Of a stretch of DNA of 64,000 nt, positions 27,389 to 36,730 are shown piece by piece. The stretch is from Sutcliffiella rhizosphaerae (GTDB lineage: Bacteria > Bacillota > Bacilli > Bacillales > Bacillaceae_I), in NCBI RefSeq assembly GCF_917563925.1, contig NZ_CAKJTJ010000001.1:62001-126000 (forward strand), read 5' to 3'. The translations under genes were made by a program, and so were the position numbers. Below the pieces are notes generated by a model. The model worked only from the letters and a program-made list of their open reading frames with translations. It did not search any database and was not told the DNA's origin. The first letter of the stretch is position 1. Each line of letters begins with the position of its first letter.

Positions 27389-27805
27389 TTAAAACAATGG
27401 CAAAACAAAAATTCCTACAACGATGGAAACGATACCGATCCCAATCGCCCATGCTCCTAACCCTTGCGCTCCTCGCTTACGTGCGATAAAGCCGACGATA
27501 ATACCTGCAGCACCCATGATTATTGGAAGGAAGAACAAGGAAAGAATGGATAAAGCCAATCCTAATATCCCAAGCCCTCGTCCACTCATCCCCATCACAT
27601 CACTGCGCTCTTCTTCAAATACTGCTTCTCTGTCCCTATTTCTATTCGATTCCACGACAGGAACACCGTTAACTCCTATTTCGGCAGCATGCTCTTCTAA
27701 GAAATCACGATGTCCTTTCGCTCTAGAAATATGAGGCTCTTCGTAAGCTACGTCTGAATCATAACGGTCAAGTTTCTCTTCGTTTTTCTCAAATTCACTC
27801 GCCAT
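27389..27805 (-). CDS. yqfX: YqfX-like DUF4190 membrane protein
   Basis: 138 residues. A charged N-terminal half (KNEEKLDRYDSDVAYEEPH) is followed by two hydrophobic segments, GLGILGLALSILSLFFLPI and GAWAIGIGIVSIVVGIFVL, separated by ARKRGAQG. That last pattern (helix, basic loop, helix) is DUF4190. It is convergent with ispG and divergent from yqfW, as in B. subtilis. Function unknown; a spore or stress role is sometimes suggested, but nothing here shows it. Confidence 0.8.
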   Translation of the reverse strand: MASEFEKNEEKLDRYDSDVAYEEPHISRAKGHRDFLEEHAAEIGVNGVPVVESNRNRDREAVFEEERSDVMGMSGRGLGILGLALSILSLFFLPIIMGAAGIIVGFIARKRGAQGLGAWAIGIGIVSIVVGIFVLPLF

Positions 27806-27986
27806 TCGTATCCCTCGCTTTCTAAGAAGTTAGGAGCATTACTTAGTATTAACAAGTACCACAAAAACATGGATGTTAATCTTTGCTAAGTTTTTTCTAT
27901 GCTTAAGGAAAAATATAGTCTACATATTAATTTGACTAAGGGAAAATTATGATAAAATAATAAAAGGCATATGACAGGAGGATACT

Positions 27987-28568
27987 ATGAAGAAGAGATT
28001 TGGCATCGATATTGATGGTACGTTAACTTGTCCTACAACGTTTGTACCCTTTATTAATGAAACACTTAACAGAAACATAACTTTAGATGATATGAAGCAA
28101 TATGACCTTACGCCATTAATGGGCTTGACAGAAGAAGAATTTTGGAAATGGATGGATGAGATGGAACCCGTTATATACAAAGACGCTCCTCTCGCACAAG
28201 GAGCCCAATCCATTGTCCAAAAATGGAAGAATGAGTTTGATTTATACTTTATTAGTGCAAGACGTCAACATTTATTTGAAATAACTCAAAATTGGTTTTC
28301 TAAGCAGGCAATAGATTATAATCACTTGGAGCTTATTGGTACACATAATAAAATCGCCTCAGTGAAAAAACATCGTATCGATCTCTTTTTCGAAGATAAA
28401 CATGACAATGCATGTGATATTAGTGAGGAATGTAAAATTCCTGTTATATTATTTGACACTCCTTACAATAGAGAACCAATCCCTCAAAATGTTTATCGGG
28501 TGCAAAATTGGTTAGAAGCTAACCAAGTGGTTCAATCTCTTTTAGAGAGAATGGCGATTCAAAAATAA
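27987..28568 (+). CDS. yqfW: HAD-family nucleotidase YqfW
   Basis: 193 residues. The first motif is FGIDIDGTLTC near residue 4, a DxDGT HAD nucleophile. ISARRQH supplies motif II, and DLFFEDKHDNACDI the acidic motif IV. These fit the 5'-nucleotidase (NT5C-like) HAD branch with a small helical cap. It probably dephosphorylates a nucleotide or related small substrate. SD AGGAGG 6 bases before the ATG. Confidence 0.85.
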   Translation: MKKRFGIDIDGTLTCPTTFVPFINETLNRNITLDDMKQYDLTPLMGLTEEEFWKWMDEMEPVIYKDAPLAQGAQSIVQKWKNEFDLYFISARRQHLFEITQNWFSKQAIDYNHLELIGTHNKIASVKKHRIDLFFEDKHDNACDISEECKIPVILFDTPYNREPIPQNVYRVQNWLEANQVVQSLLERMAIQK

Positions 28569-28610
28569 TAGCACGCCTTTGTGCTTAAGCTGACACTGTT
28601 AAAATTGACA

Positions 28611-28656
28611 AAAAAGGCTGCGTGACCCTCTTTTAAGAGATCATGCAGCCTTTTTA
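28611..28656. terminator. Bidirectional terminator
   Basis: AAAAAGGCTGC... pairs with ...GCAGCCTTTTT; the inner part CGTGA/TCATG and CTCTT/AAGAG continues the stem. It serves yqfW on the + strand and the znu-zur-orf unit on the minus strand. Confidence 0.88.
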
Positions 28657-28694
28657 TAGTTGTTGCTATTAATAGATTGCAAAACACAACTTTC

Positions 28695-28853
28695 TTATTT
28701 CGACATCGCACGCGTTAGATGGGTTTCGATCTCTTTTACAAATTCCTCTGTGCTGATTTTATTTCCGTTTGAACCCATCTCTTTTAGTTTCATCATAATG
28801 GTTAACAAATCTTCTCTCCTCAAGGAAGAAAGCTGTCGATTCGCTGTTATCAA
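28695..28853 (-). CDS. Small hypothetical protein downstream of zur
   Basis: 52 residues from TTG 28853, 8 bases after AAGG (GTG 28862 in the same frame is a weaker alternative). It reads as a compact helical protein: SSLRREDLLTIMMKLKEMG, then KISTEEFVKEIETHLTRAM. No signal peptide, membrane helix or cysteine. It lies 121 bases after zur on the same strand and ends just before a terminator, so it is probably the last gene of znuC-znuB-zur. I do not recognise the family. Confidence 0.62.
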   Translation of the reverse strand: MITANRQLSSLRREDLLTIMMKLKEMGSNGNKISTEEFVKEIETHLTRAMSK

Positions 28854-28974
28854 AAGAATCACCCTTACTTAGTTCATTTAAGACATGATTCGTGTGCAAT
28901 CACCATTTTTCGAGGGCACTCAAACGAAATAGGTGTTAGTTATTTATATATGATAGGAGGGAAAAAATGTGCCA

Positions 28975-29385
28975 TCAAACACACGCTGGGCATTTGCCAT
29001 ATATTTCGAATTTATGACCTGTAACATCATATCCTTTTAAATTTTCAGTCAGGTTTTGCATCGGACAAGTATCAATTTCTTTTGTTTTTCCACACATTAA
29101 ACAAATAAAATGATGATGATGATGACTTGTCGAACACGTGAAACGAAAGTGCTTTTCACCTGAAAGCTCCGTTGATTCCAAAATCTCCAAGTCCACAAAC
29201 AAGGCAAGATTACGATAAATGGTATCAAAACTTAGTCCAGGATAATGATCCTTCATCGAATCTAATACATCTTTGGCAGTAAGGTATTTATCTTCTTTTG
29301 AGAAAAGTTCAAGCATTTCTTGTCTTTTGCCTGTATATTTATATCCTTGATTTTTCATTAACGTTAGTGCCTGTGAAACATTCAC
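28975..29385 (-). CDS. zur: Fur-family zinc uptake repressor Zur
   Basis: 136 residues. The winged-helix N-terminus ([37 protein letters not shown]) is followed by the metal-binding half with [21 protein letters not shown] and KCPAC. The two CxxC pairs make the structural zinc site. The HHHHH run and the zinc ABC genes just upstream identify it as Zur rather than Fur or PerR. It starts at GTG 29385, sharing GTGA with the znuB stop. A Zur box is present before znuC, implying autoregulation. Confidence 0.92.
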   Translation of the reverse strand: MNVSQALTLMKNQGYKYTGKRQEMLELFSKEDKYLTAKDVLDSMKDHYPGLSFDTIYRNLALFVDLEILESTELSGEKHFRFTCSTSHHHHHFICLMCGKTKEIDTCPMQNLTENLKGYDVTGHKFEIYGKCPACV

Positions 29386-30221
29386 TTTTTTGTCCCCCTT
29401 ATCTTATTCCAGATAATTGTCATCGTTAATATAACAACTGAAATAATGACAATTGTCCCTCCTGGAGCCAAATCAAGATAATACGATAATATAAGTCCAC
29501 CGATTACCGCTATCTCACCAAATAAAATCGCCAGAAAAATAGTCTGTTTAAATCCCCTACTTAACCTCATACTTGCTGCGACTGGAAGCGTCATTAAGGA
29601 AGACACTAAAAGGATTCCAACAATTCGCATGGAAGCAGCAATCACCAATGCAACCATTACAATAAATATGAGATGGAACACTTTACTATTAACGCCTGAC
29701 ACCTTTGCGTGTTCTTCATCAAAGGATAGGACAAAAAATTCTTTATAAAAAAGAACAATTGTAATAACCACTGTAACCGCAACAACTAACACTGTCCATA
29801 AATCACTGCGGCTGACCGCACTTACACTCCCAAAAAGAAAGTTGAATAGATCCGTATTAAAGCCGTCTGCTAATGAAATAAAGATAACTCCTAACCCAAT
29901 CCCCGAAGAAAGAATGATTGGTATCGCAAGCTCCTGGTAATGCTTATACACCGCACGTAATTTTTCAATAAATAGTGCCCCTGTTACAGAAAAAGCCATT
30001 CCAAAATAAATGGGACTAACTCCTACCATCAAGCCAAATCTCTTTTCCACCAGCAAACTTGCGGCTATGCCAGCAAGTGTGACATGACTAAGTGCATCGG
30101 CAATCAATGATAGTCTCCTCACAACTACAAACACACCTAACAATGGAGCAAGAAAACCAATCAGTATTCCTGTATAAAATGCATTCCTTAAAAACTCAAA
30201 CTGCATCAGCGCTGAAATCAT
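29382..30221 (-). CDS. znuB: Zinc ABC transporter permease
   Basis: 279 residues, about eight membrane helices. [16 protein letters not shown] is the signature of the ZnuB/AdcB metal permease family, and [17 protein letters not shown] the coupling loop. It forms the inner-membrane channel for zinc import. It overlaps znuC by four bases (ATGA) and zur by four (GTGA), so all three are translationally coupled. No substrate-binding protein gene (znuA) is in the window. Confidence 0.92.
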   Translation of the reverse strand: MISALMQFEFLRNAFYTGILIGFLAPLLGVFVVVRRLSLIADALSHVTLAGIAASLLVEKRFGLMVGVSPIYFGMAFSVTGALFIEKLRAVYKHYQELAIPIILSSGIGLGVIFISLADGFNTDLFNFLFGSVSAVSRSDLWTVLVVAVTVVITIVLFYKEFFVLSFDEEHAKVSGVNSKVFHLIFIVMVALVIAASMRIVGILLVSSLMTLPVAASMRLSRGFKQTIFLAILFGEIAVIGGLILSYYLDLAPGGTIVIISVVILTMTIIWNKIRGTKK

Positions 30222-30994
30222 GATCTATGCCCTCCATCATGATGATTATGACTCAGAACATGAACATCATGACCATAAAACTGAGAAAGGTCAGTATTAC
30301 GCATAGCTTCGAATTCATCGGTTACGCCATGGAAATGTAGATTTTTATTTAAACAAGCAACATGCGTTACCTTTTCCGTAATTGTTCCAACATCATGTGT
30401 GACAAGAATTAACGTGATACCTAGCTTCTTATTCAAATGAGCTAGCATCGAATAGAAGTTTTGCACATTTCTTATATCTACCCCAACTGTAGGCTCATCT
30501 AAAATTAGGAGCTCCGGCTCGCTTACCAATGCCCTTGCAATAAAAACCCGTTGCTGCTGACCACCAGAGAGATCACCAATATTTCTATTTGCAAATTCCT
30601 CCATTCCAACTGAATGAATAGCCTCCAAAATTTGCTCCTTATGTGACTTATTAAAAAAGCGGAATAAACCCACTTTTGATACTAAACCAGTTGATACCAC
30701 TTCAAAAACGGTTGCAGGAAAACCTGAATTGAAACTGTTCGCTTTTTGAGAAACAAATCCAATTTGGCTCCAATCTTTAAATTTGCGAATATCTTTCCCA
30801 AAAAGCTCGATTGTTCCTTTATTCGGACGCAACAGGCCAAGAATGCATTTTAACAGAGTAGATTTTCCAGATCCATTCGGACCAACCAACCCTAAAAAAG
30901 CTCCTTTTGGGATACTTAAGTTTATATTTTCTATCACGTTCTGTTTTTCATATTTAAAAGATACATTTTTTATTTCCAATACATTTTCCAACAT
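30218..30994 (-). CDS. znuC: Zinc ABC transporter ATP-binding protein
   Basis: 258 residues. Walker A GPNGSGKSTLLK, Q-loop FVSQKANSFNSGFP, signature [15 protein letters not shown], Walker B PELLILDEPTVGVD, switch VTHDVG. The C-terminus is histidine-rich ([17 protein letters not shown]), which often marks zinc handling. ATG 30994 lies 5 bases after AAGGTG. The promoter side carries a Zur box. Confidence 0.92.
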   Translation of the reverse strand: MLENVLEIKNVSFKYEKQNVIENINLSIPKGAFLGLVGPNGSGKSTLLKCILGLLRPNKGTIELFGKDIRKFKDWSQIGFVSQKANSFNSGFPATVFEVVSTGLVSKVGLFRFFNKSHKEQILEAIHSVGMEEFANRNIGDLSGGQQQRVFIARALVSEPELLILDEPTVGVDIRNVQNFYSMLAHLNKKLGITLILVTHDVGTITEKVTHVACLNKNLHFHGVTDEFEAMRNTDLSQFYGHDVHVLSHNHHDGGHRS

Positions 30995-31010
30995 AATCAC
31001 ACCTTAAAGA

Positions 31011-31028
31011 TAAGAATCATTACGATTT
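31011..31028 (-). promoter_or_regulatory. Zur box before znuC
   Basis: Minus strand AAATCGTAATGATTCTTA: the left half AAATCGTAAT fits the Bacillus Zur consensus AAATCGTAATnATTACGATTT exactly, and the right half ATTCTTA matches in part. It lies 17 bases upstream of the znuC start. It indicates zinc repression of znuC-znuB-zur. Confidence 0.83.
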
Positions 31029-31173
31029 TATAACAATAGATTAGTATACATGACGTGAAGGAAAAAGTAAATCATGATGCCAGTTTGAATTACTGGAGAG
31101 AAGTAAAACATAAGGCGACTGAAGTTAGAAGGAAATGATCCATGCCACAATTATCTACGTTGTTAATTATTCA

Positions 31174-31198
31174 ACAAAAAAAGCCTTATTCAGGCTTC
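31174..31198 (-). terminator. Terminator of histidine kinase gene
   Basis: Minus strand AAGCCT-gaata-AGGCTT followed by T run TTTTTG, 115 bases after the kinase stop. Short stem. Confidence 0.65.
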
Positions 31199-31313
31199 AT
31201 ATTTAAACATTCTTAAATCATCCTGCAATAAATTACTCTACTCCAACTGACAATCGTTATCAATCAAGGTTAAAATCAGGCACTAATCCTACTAATTACA
31301 CTCAATATCCCCT

Positions 31314-32711
31314 TTATTTCACTAGGGGCAGTCGGAAACAAAAAGTCGACCCTTCTCCTAATTTACTATCGATAAACAACTCTCCGTCGTGATCTTCAAT
31401 AATTTTTTTACATAGTGGAATTCCAAGCCCATTCCCTTTTTCCTTTGTAGTAAAAAAAGGCTTGCCAATTCGGTCTAAAACTTCCGCGTTCATCCCTCTA
31501 CCGTTATCAATCACCTTTATCTCATAAAAAGAATCTATTCGTTTAGCTCGAAGTAGAAACAGTTTATTCTTTTGGTCTGCAGGATATGCTTCAATTGCAT
31601 TACGGAGAAAGTTTAGCATCACTTGCTTTATCATTGCCTCATTCACGATCACATTTTCTTCCACTTCATCTATCTCAAAGTCGAAATCTATATTATGTAG
31701 AAGACATTCTGATTGAAAAATATACACTAATGACTGAAATATTGCCTGAGGCTGGACCGACTGCTTTTTCACTTTTTTTCTGGAAACGGCAAGAAAGTCC
31801 TCAATGATAGCATTCATCCTATTAATTTCTGCCATGATGGTGTCATAATACTTGTTCCAATTATTTGTTATTTGGGAAAGTTGTATGAATCCTTTAATGA
31901 CCGAAAGCGGATTTCTTAGTTCATGAGCCATCCCTGCTGAAATTTGTGACACTGATTCCATTTGTTGTTTGTATATCAGGAGGTTTTCAAACCTTTGTTG
32001 ATACGATCTGTCATGAATAATAAAAAATACTTTTTGAGAGCGTTCAAAATGAATTCCTTGTATTTGAAAAAGCATATCATCATCATAGCAGATACGCTCT
32101 TTAAATGTCTTATTTGCCAATACCTCTTCATAGATCTCATATAGCTTTTCTTTTAAGAAAACAGGTGTTAAAAGATCTTGAAAGGCAAGATTATTGTAGC
32201 TTTCATCAACATCCAGTTCTAGTAATGTCATACATCTATTGTTTATGTATTCAATATTGCCTCCCTTTGAAAGGACAAGTATGGCAATATCTAATAGGTT
32301 CGTCATAAATTCATTAACTTTTAGTGACTGTTCTATTGTTCCATAATGGAGTGGCAATACAACTGAACTATCTTTACCTTCAATGATATGCCCACTCAGA
32401 TAGATTCTCCCATCGGAATATAGCCCCGAATAGGCAACTTCGTAATATGTACCATTTAACCGATGAAACAAAAAACGTTTTAAACTTTTTCCATCTGCTT
32501 TGATAATTTGTTGCAAATATGTATATACTTCATTTCGGTTACTAGAAGGAAAACTTAGAAAAAAAGAACGTTCCTCCCCAATAGAATCCAAAAACTTACT
32601 TGCTTGTTCATTCCACTCTTCTATAAACCCATTTGCATTCAAGATAATTCTTAAATCTGAACTTAGTTTTTGAAAAATATTCTGTTCCTTCTTATCTATA
32701 ATAAACGACAA
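31314..32711 (-). CDS. Orphan PAS-domain histidine kinase
   Basis: 465 residues, cytosolic: no membrane helix is visible. Two PAS-like regions are predicted (about 10-120, IILNANGFIEEWNEQA; and about 130-235, IAILVLSKGGNIEYINNRC). The H-box is ISAGMAHELRNPLSVIKGFI with the phosphoacceptor histidine. NFLRNAIEAYP (N-box), DNGRGMN and GNGLGIPLCKK (G-boxes) complete the ATPase domain. No response regulator is adjacent; PAS-rich orphan kinases of this size in Bacillus commonly feed the Spo0F/Spo0A phosphorelay, which is inference here. Start TTG 32711 after GGGGGAG. Confidence 0.87.
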   Translation of the reverse strand: MSFIIDKKEQNIFQKLSSDLRIILNANGFIEEWNEQASKFLDSIGEERSFFLSFPSSNRNEVYTYLQQIIKADGKSLKRFLFHRLNGTYYEVAYSGLYSDGRIYLSGHIIEGKDSSVVLPLHYGTIEQSLKVNEFMTNLLDIAILVLSKGGNIEYINNRCMTLLELDVDESYNNLAFQDLLTPVFLKEKLYEIYEEVLANKTFKERICYDDDMLFQIQGIHFERSQKVFFIIHDRSYQQRFENLLIYKQQMESVSQISAGMAHELRNPLSVIKGFIQLSQITNNWNKYYDTIMAEINRMNAIIEDFLAVSRKKVKKQSVQPQAIFQSLVYIFQSECLLHNIDFDFEIDEVEENVIVNEAMIKQVMLNFLRNAIEAYPADQKNKLFLLRAKRIDSFYEIKVIDNGRGMNAEVLDRIGKPFFTTKEKGNGLGIPLCKKIIEDHDGELFIDSKLGEGSTFCFRLPLVK

Positions 32712-32854
32712 GGTGACTCCCCCTTGTTACCAATGAATATCATTCGTTTATGGAATATTTTAATTATACAATAATTTCCCAACCGTTGTCATATTATTTC
32801 GTAAAGGTAGCCTTTTAGTTTTTTTAACATAGGCTATGATGGGAGGGATAACAG

Positions 32855-33109
32855 ATGAATATTTATCAACAAATCGTAAACAAAAAGCTCCACACAATTA
32901 CAGCTCAGGAATTATTAAAGTATAGTGGCGAATACGACATCTCACTAACAAATGATCAAGCAACGAAAGTCGCTGCATTGTTAAATTCTAAAAAAGTAAA
33001 TGTCTTTAATACGTCTGAAAGAATTCAACTCATGAAAGAAGTTGCAAAAATTACTGGCCATGAAACCGCCAAAAAAGTAAATCAATTGTTTTTGGAGTTT
33101 ACAAAGTAA
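32855..33109 (+). CDS. yqfT: DUF2624 family protein YqfT
   Basis: 84 residues. IYQQIVNKKLHTITAQELLK and LLNSKKVNVFNTSERIQLMK are recognisable DUF2624/YqfT segments. Small, soluble, helical; function unknown. SD GGGAGGG 7 bases before the ATG. It precedes nfo (convergent), matching the B. subtilis yqfS-yqfT neighbourhood. Confidence 0.82.
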   Translation: MNIYQQIVNKKLHTITAQELLKYSGEYDISLTNDQATKVAALLNSKKVNVFNTSERIQLMKEVAKITGHETAKKVNQLFLEFTK

Positions 33110-33154
33110 ATAAAATTCACCATGCTAAAATAATGGTGTATGAAATACCAAATA

Positions 33155-33206
33155 TAAAAAGCCCAAGGGATGCTAATAAGAAAAATAGCATTCTTGGGCT
33201 TAATTT
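33155..33206. terminator. Bidirectional terminator between yqfT and nfo
   Basis: AAGCCCAAGGGATGCTA pairs with TAGCATTCTTGGGCTT; A run on the left, TTAATTTTATTT on the right. It serves yqfT and nfo. Confidence 0.88.
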
Positions 33207-33238
33207 TATTTCATTTTAAACTTATAAAGGCTCTACAA

Positions 33239-34138
33239 TCATTGATTAATAATGTTTTTTAACAATTCTTCATCAAATTGCTTGTTTTTAAGCATTTCTA
33301 TTTCAAATTTGTATGGAGGTTTACGATCTTTTTTATCTTCACCAACATAAGGCGTTTCAAGGATTTTTGGAATGTGCTTTAATTGGTCATGATGCACAAT
33401 GTAATTGATGGCATCAAATCCGATGTTCCCAAATCCAATATTTTCATGACGGTCTTTAGCAGCACCTCTAATATTTTTACTGTCATTAATGTGTAAAACC
33501 TTTAAACGATCAAGTCCGATTAAATCGTCGAAATGTTTTAATACACCATCAAAGTCATTTACAATATCATAGCCCGCATCGTGAACGTGGCATGTATCCA
33601 AGCATACCGAAATCTTTTCGTTTAGATGAACTCCATCAATGATAGTCGCTAGTTCTTCAAAGGCTTTACCACATTCAGATCCTTTTCCTGCCATTGTCTC
33701 TAACGCGATTTGAACATTTTGTTCCTTCGTAAGGGCTTCATTTAAACCTTTTATAATTTGGGCAATTCCAGCTTCCGCTCCAGCTCCAACATGTGCACCT
33801 GGATGCAAAACAATTTGTTTTGCTCCAATTGCGTCGGTCCTTCTTACTTCTTCTGCAAGAAAATTAACACCAAGCTCATACGTTTCTGGTTTTTGTGAAT
33901 TACCAATATTAATAATATACGGAGCATGTACTACTATTTCGTGAATACCATGCTCTTTCATATGCGTAAGGCCAGCCTCTATATTTAAATCTTCTATCTT
34001 TTTTCTTCTAGTATTTTGAGGAGCACCTGTATAAATCATAAATACATTTGAACCATATGATGCAGCCTCTTCACTTGCTGCCAATAACATCTTTTTGCCG
34101 CTCATCGATACGTGAGAGCCGATTAATAAGTTTTCCAC
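33239..34138 (-). CDS. nfo: Endonuclease IV (AP endonuclease)
   Basis: 299 residues. It cleaves abasic sites and 3'-blocked ends with a trinuclear zinc centre. [20 protein letters not shown] opens the TIM barrel. Metal ligands are in [34 protein letters not shown] and HINDSKN with [11 protein letters not shown] start it at GTG 34138, 5 bases after GAGGTGA; the longer frame to 34177 adds a leader without an SD. In B. subtilis (yqfS) it is a spore protein; no forespore promoter was identified here. Confidence 0.95.
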   Translation of the reverse strand: MENLLIGSHVSMSGKKMLLAASEEAASYGSNVFMIYTGAPQNTRRKKIEDLNIEAGLTHMKEHGIHEIVVHAPYIINIGNSQKPETYELGVNFLAEEVRRTDAIGAKQIVLHPGAHVGAGAEAGIAQIIKGLNEALTKEQNVQIALETMAGKGSECGKAFEELATIIDGVHLNEKISVCLDTCHVHDAGYDIVNDFDGVLKHFDDLIGLDRLKVLHINDSKNIRGAAKDRHENIGFGNIGFDAINYIVHHDQLKHIPKILETPYVGEDKKDRKPPYKFEIEMLKNKQFDEELLKNIINQ

Positions 34139-34212
34139 AAACATCACCTCATTAAAATTCATTTTTAATTTTAACATATGGATGTTGGGAATGGTTATGA
34201 AATTGCTTGTTC

Positions 34213-35520
34213 TTATCTTTTTTTCAAGCGTCTTTGTCTTTTTTTGTATTGCTCCACTTCATACTTGTGTTTCTTTTTATAACCCGGTTTTACCTTGGTG
34301 GACTTCTTAACGGCAGTTTTAGCTGCGATATCCACCTCATTCACTTGTTTTTTTCTGTTTTTCCGTTTATTTCTTGGGCCAATTTCCACCAGTTCACCAG
34401 CTTTTAAATCAACTTGTGTAAACTGTATGCCAAGGTTTTCAATATGACTTAGTGCCGCTTCGTCAGAAGGTTCGTAAATTGTTACAGCAATACCAGAATA
34501 ATCTGCACGCGCTGTACGACCAACTCGGTGTACATAAAAGTCTAAATCTGTTGGAAGTTCAAAGTTAACGACATGACTAACCCCTTCTATGTCAATCCCT
34601 CTTGCCGCTAAATCTGTTGCCACAACATACTGGAATTCGAGATCATTTATTTGTTTCATCATTTTTTTGCGCTCTCGAGGGTTTAAGTCACCATGAATTC
34701 TCCCCACTCTCAGTCCCTGCTCTAATAGGGAATCTGCAACTTCATCAGCCTTCTTTTTCGTATTAGTGAACACAATAGCAAGAAATGGGTTATATTTCAC
34801 TAAAATATCATGAAGTAATTTTGTTTTGCTTTTTGATTTTAGTGGGATAATTTGATGTTTAATTTTTTCTGCTGTAATCTGTTTTGGAGCAACATGTGTG
34901 TACTTTGGATTCTCCATGTATTTTCTTAAAAATGGTTTTAATTTTTCAGGAATTGTCGCAGAAAAAACGAGAATTTGTAATTTTTCCGGCATGGCAGCTG
35001 CTATTTTGTCCACATCTTCAATGAACCCCATATCAAGCATAAGGTCTGCTTCGTCAACCACAATTGTTTTCGCGGTATGCACAAGCAATGCATTCTCTAC
35101 CATAAGATCCTTAATACGGCCTGGAGTACCAACTACAATATGCGGCTGCTGTTTTAGACGGTCAATCATTCTTTGTTTATCCGTTCCACCAACATAGCAT
35201 CGTGCATTAATCATTTGATCTTCTTCGCTGAATTTGGTAATTTTCAAAACTTCCTGATAAATTTGGTTTGCAAGTTCTCTTGTAGGTGCTGTAATAACTG
35301 CTTGTACTTCTTGAACGGTTGGATCAATGTTGTTTATGATTGGAAGAAGAAATGCATGAGTTTTCCCTGTTCCTGTTTGTGATTGCCCAATGGCGCTTTC
35401 ACCGTTTAATAGTGCTGGAATCATTCTTTCTTGCACTTCGGTTGGTTTTTGAAAGCGAAGTTCTTTTATCGCATTAAGGATAAACGGTTTTAATGGAAAT
35501 CTTTCGAAATTTTTTGTCAT
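34213..35520 (-). CDS. cshB: DEAD-box RNA helicase CshB
   Basis: 435 residues. Motifs in order: Q motif ([16 protein letters not shown]), [11 protein letters not shown], Ia [78 protein letters not shown]. The C-terminal tail from about 375 is lysine/arginine-rich ([21 protein letters not shown]) and likely binds RNA. It assists rRNA and cold-shock mRNA remodelling. Position next to nfo matches B. subtilis yqfR. Confidence 0.94.
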   Translation of the reverse strand: MTKNFERFPLKPFILNAIKELRFQKPTEVQERMIPALLNGESAIGQSQTGTGKTHAFLLPIINNIDPTVQEVQAVITAPTRELANQIYQEVLKITKFSEEDQMINARCYVGGTDKQRMIDRLKQQPHIVVGTPGRIKDLMVENALLVHTAKTIVVDEADLMLDMGFIEDVDKIAAAMPEKLQILVFSATIPEKLKPFLRKYMENPKYTHVAPKQITAEKIKHQIIPLKSKSKTKLLHDILVKYNPFLAIVFTNTKKKADEVADSLLEQGLRVGRIHGDLNPRERKKMMKQINDLEFQYVVATDLAARGIDIEGVSHVVNFELPTDLDFYVHRVGRTARADYSGIAVTIYEPSDEAALSHIENLGIQFTQVDLKAGELVEIGPRNKRKNRKKQVNEVDIAAKTAVKKSTKVKPGYKKKHKYEVEQYKKRQRRLKKR

Positions 35521-35863
35521 ATAATTTTTACCTCCGTGGTTGCATATGTGTCTAATAGGTTAAGTTAGTGTGAGCGAGCCTTCTCCATTTGATCAGAAAA
35601 ATCATATATATTTCTAGATATATAAATAGTTGTTTTATTGAAGTATTGATCATATTTACATTTACCAGATCTATGTCTCGCATATTCTCTATACGAGTAT
35701 GTCTCCCGATTTAAACCCCAAACAACTATTATAAAGGACTTTTCCCCTTTTGGCTACATTACGGTTGTGCCCATTCTTTACATACAATAAACATGTCAAG
35801 CCTTTGTCGCATAAATTAAAGAAGAGCATATAGACGAAAGATATTTATGAAAGGAGGATTACC
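35521..35863. other. Divergent intergenic region cshB / yqfQ
   Basis: An AT-rich stretch of 343 bases between divergent genes. It holds the yqfQ SD (AAAGGAGG), a CATACAATA element at 35781-35789 that resembles mother-cell sigma -10 boxes, and AT-rich palindromic sequence near 35607-35640. No reading frame with an SD other than yqfQ. Confidence 0.45.
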
Positions 35864-36619
35864 ATGTTATTTGGACCAAATCGACCTATGTCGCCAATGC
35901 AGCAACCATCTTTATTTCGTAATAACCCCTCTCCGTTTATGCAACAAGCACCTAAAAACTTATTTAATATGTTTAATATGCGCAATCCAAGCATGTCCAA
36001 TATGCAGAATCCCATGATGATGATGAGAAATCAGTCACCTTTTATGGGAGGTATGGGAAATGTGGGAGGTGGAATGAATCCTGGAGGAATCATGAATGCT
36101 GGAGGAGGTAGTAGAGGTGGCGGACTACTTGCAAGATTACTCGGAAGAACAGGTGCAAGAAGCATCGGCAATATGGGTGGTCTTGGGCAACTAGCAAGTG
36201 GTGGTGGCGGTCTTGGACAGCTTGCCAATACTGGAGGAGGTCTTGGACAATTAGCTAATGCTGGTACCCTACAACAACTCGTTAATCCGAACAATCTAAC
36301 TGGTATGCTTGGAAATGTTCAAAAAGCATTGAAGATGGCAGAGGGAGTTATGCCAATGGTTCAGCAATATGGACCTCTTGTACGCAATGTACCAGCTATG
36401 CTTAAACTGTATAGTGAGCTTAAAAATGTAGATGATGCAGAGGAAGAAAGTGAGAAGGAAGAAGAAGTAAAGGATTCAAAAGAGGATGCTTCAGAAGAAG
36501 CCTCAACTGAAAAAAAAGTACCTAAGAAGAAAAAGAAACGTGTCACCAAAAAGCCAGAGTCAACAGAAGCTGCGGAAGATAAACCTAAAGGAACTCCTGC
36601 CCCTAAGCTGTATATCTGA
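35864..36619 (+). CDS. yqfQ: YqfQ/VrrA family protein
   Basis: 251 residues. The N-terminal third is rich in methionine, asparagine, proline and glycine (FMQQAPKNLFNMFNMRN, then GGMGNVGGGMNPGGIM). Next come three 10-residue GLGQLA repeats (about 106-134), a conserved helical block (GMLGNVQKALKMAEGVMPMV), then an acidic stretch and a lysine-rich tail. This is the YqfQ/VrrA pattern; the B. anthracis vrrA typing locus belongs here. Function unknown, perhaps spore-related. SD AAAGGAGG before the ATG. Confidence 0.83.
   Translation: MLFGPNRPMSPMQQPSLFRNNPSPFMQQAPKNLFNMFNMRNPSMSNMQNPMMMMRNQSPFMGGMGNVGGGMNPGGIMNAGGGSRGGGLLARLLGRTGARSIGNMGGLGQLASGGGGLGQLANTGGGLGQLANAGTLQQLVNPNNLTGMLGNVQKALKMAEGVMPMVQQYGPLVRNVPAMLKLYSELKNVDDAEEESEKEEEVKDSKEDASEEASTEKKVPKKKKKRVTKKPESTEAAEDKPKGTPAPKLYI
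36179..36266 (+). repeat. 30-bp tandem repeat in yqfQ
   Basis: Units begin GGTCTTGG at 36179, 36209 and 36239, an exact 30-bp period of nearly three copies, coding G-L-G-Q-L-A-x-x-G-G. Third positions differ between units (GGGCAACTA, GGACAGCTT, GGACAATTA), so the array is old or codon-drifted rather than freshly expanded. Confidence 0.88.
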
Positions 36620-36730
36620 TGGCTCCTAATATCTTCTTTTGTACTATCCTTCTAATTTATACTATAATAAGAGTAAGTAATGAGAGAGTGTTCATCCACT
36701 CTCTTTATTGATGTTAGGAGGGTAAACCTA

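Larger units (their letters stand above)
31001..31313. other. Intergenic region with Zur box and kinase terminator
   Basis: Between znuC and the histidine kinase. The left end holds the Zur box (31011-31028), the middle a terminator (31174-31198). I see no supported reading frame in the rest. Confidence 0.5.

Noticed and set aside
29101-29130. GATGATGATGATG microsatellite-like run
   Set aside because: It is the coding of the HHHHH run in Zur (ATC/CAT phase) and short; no reason to call it a separate repeat.
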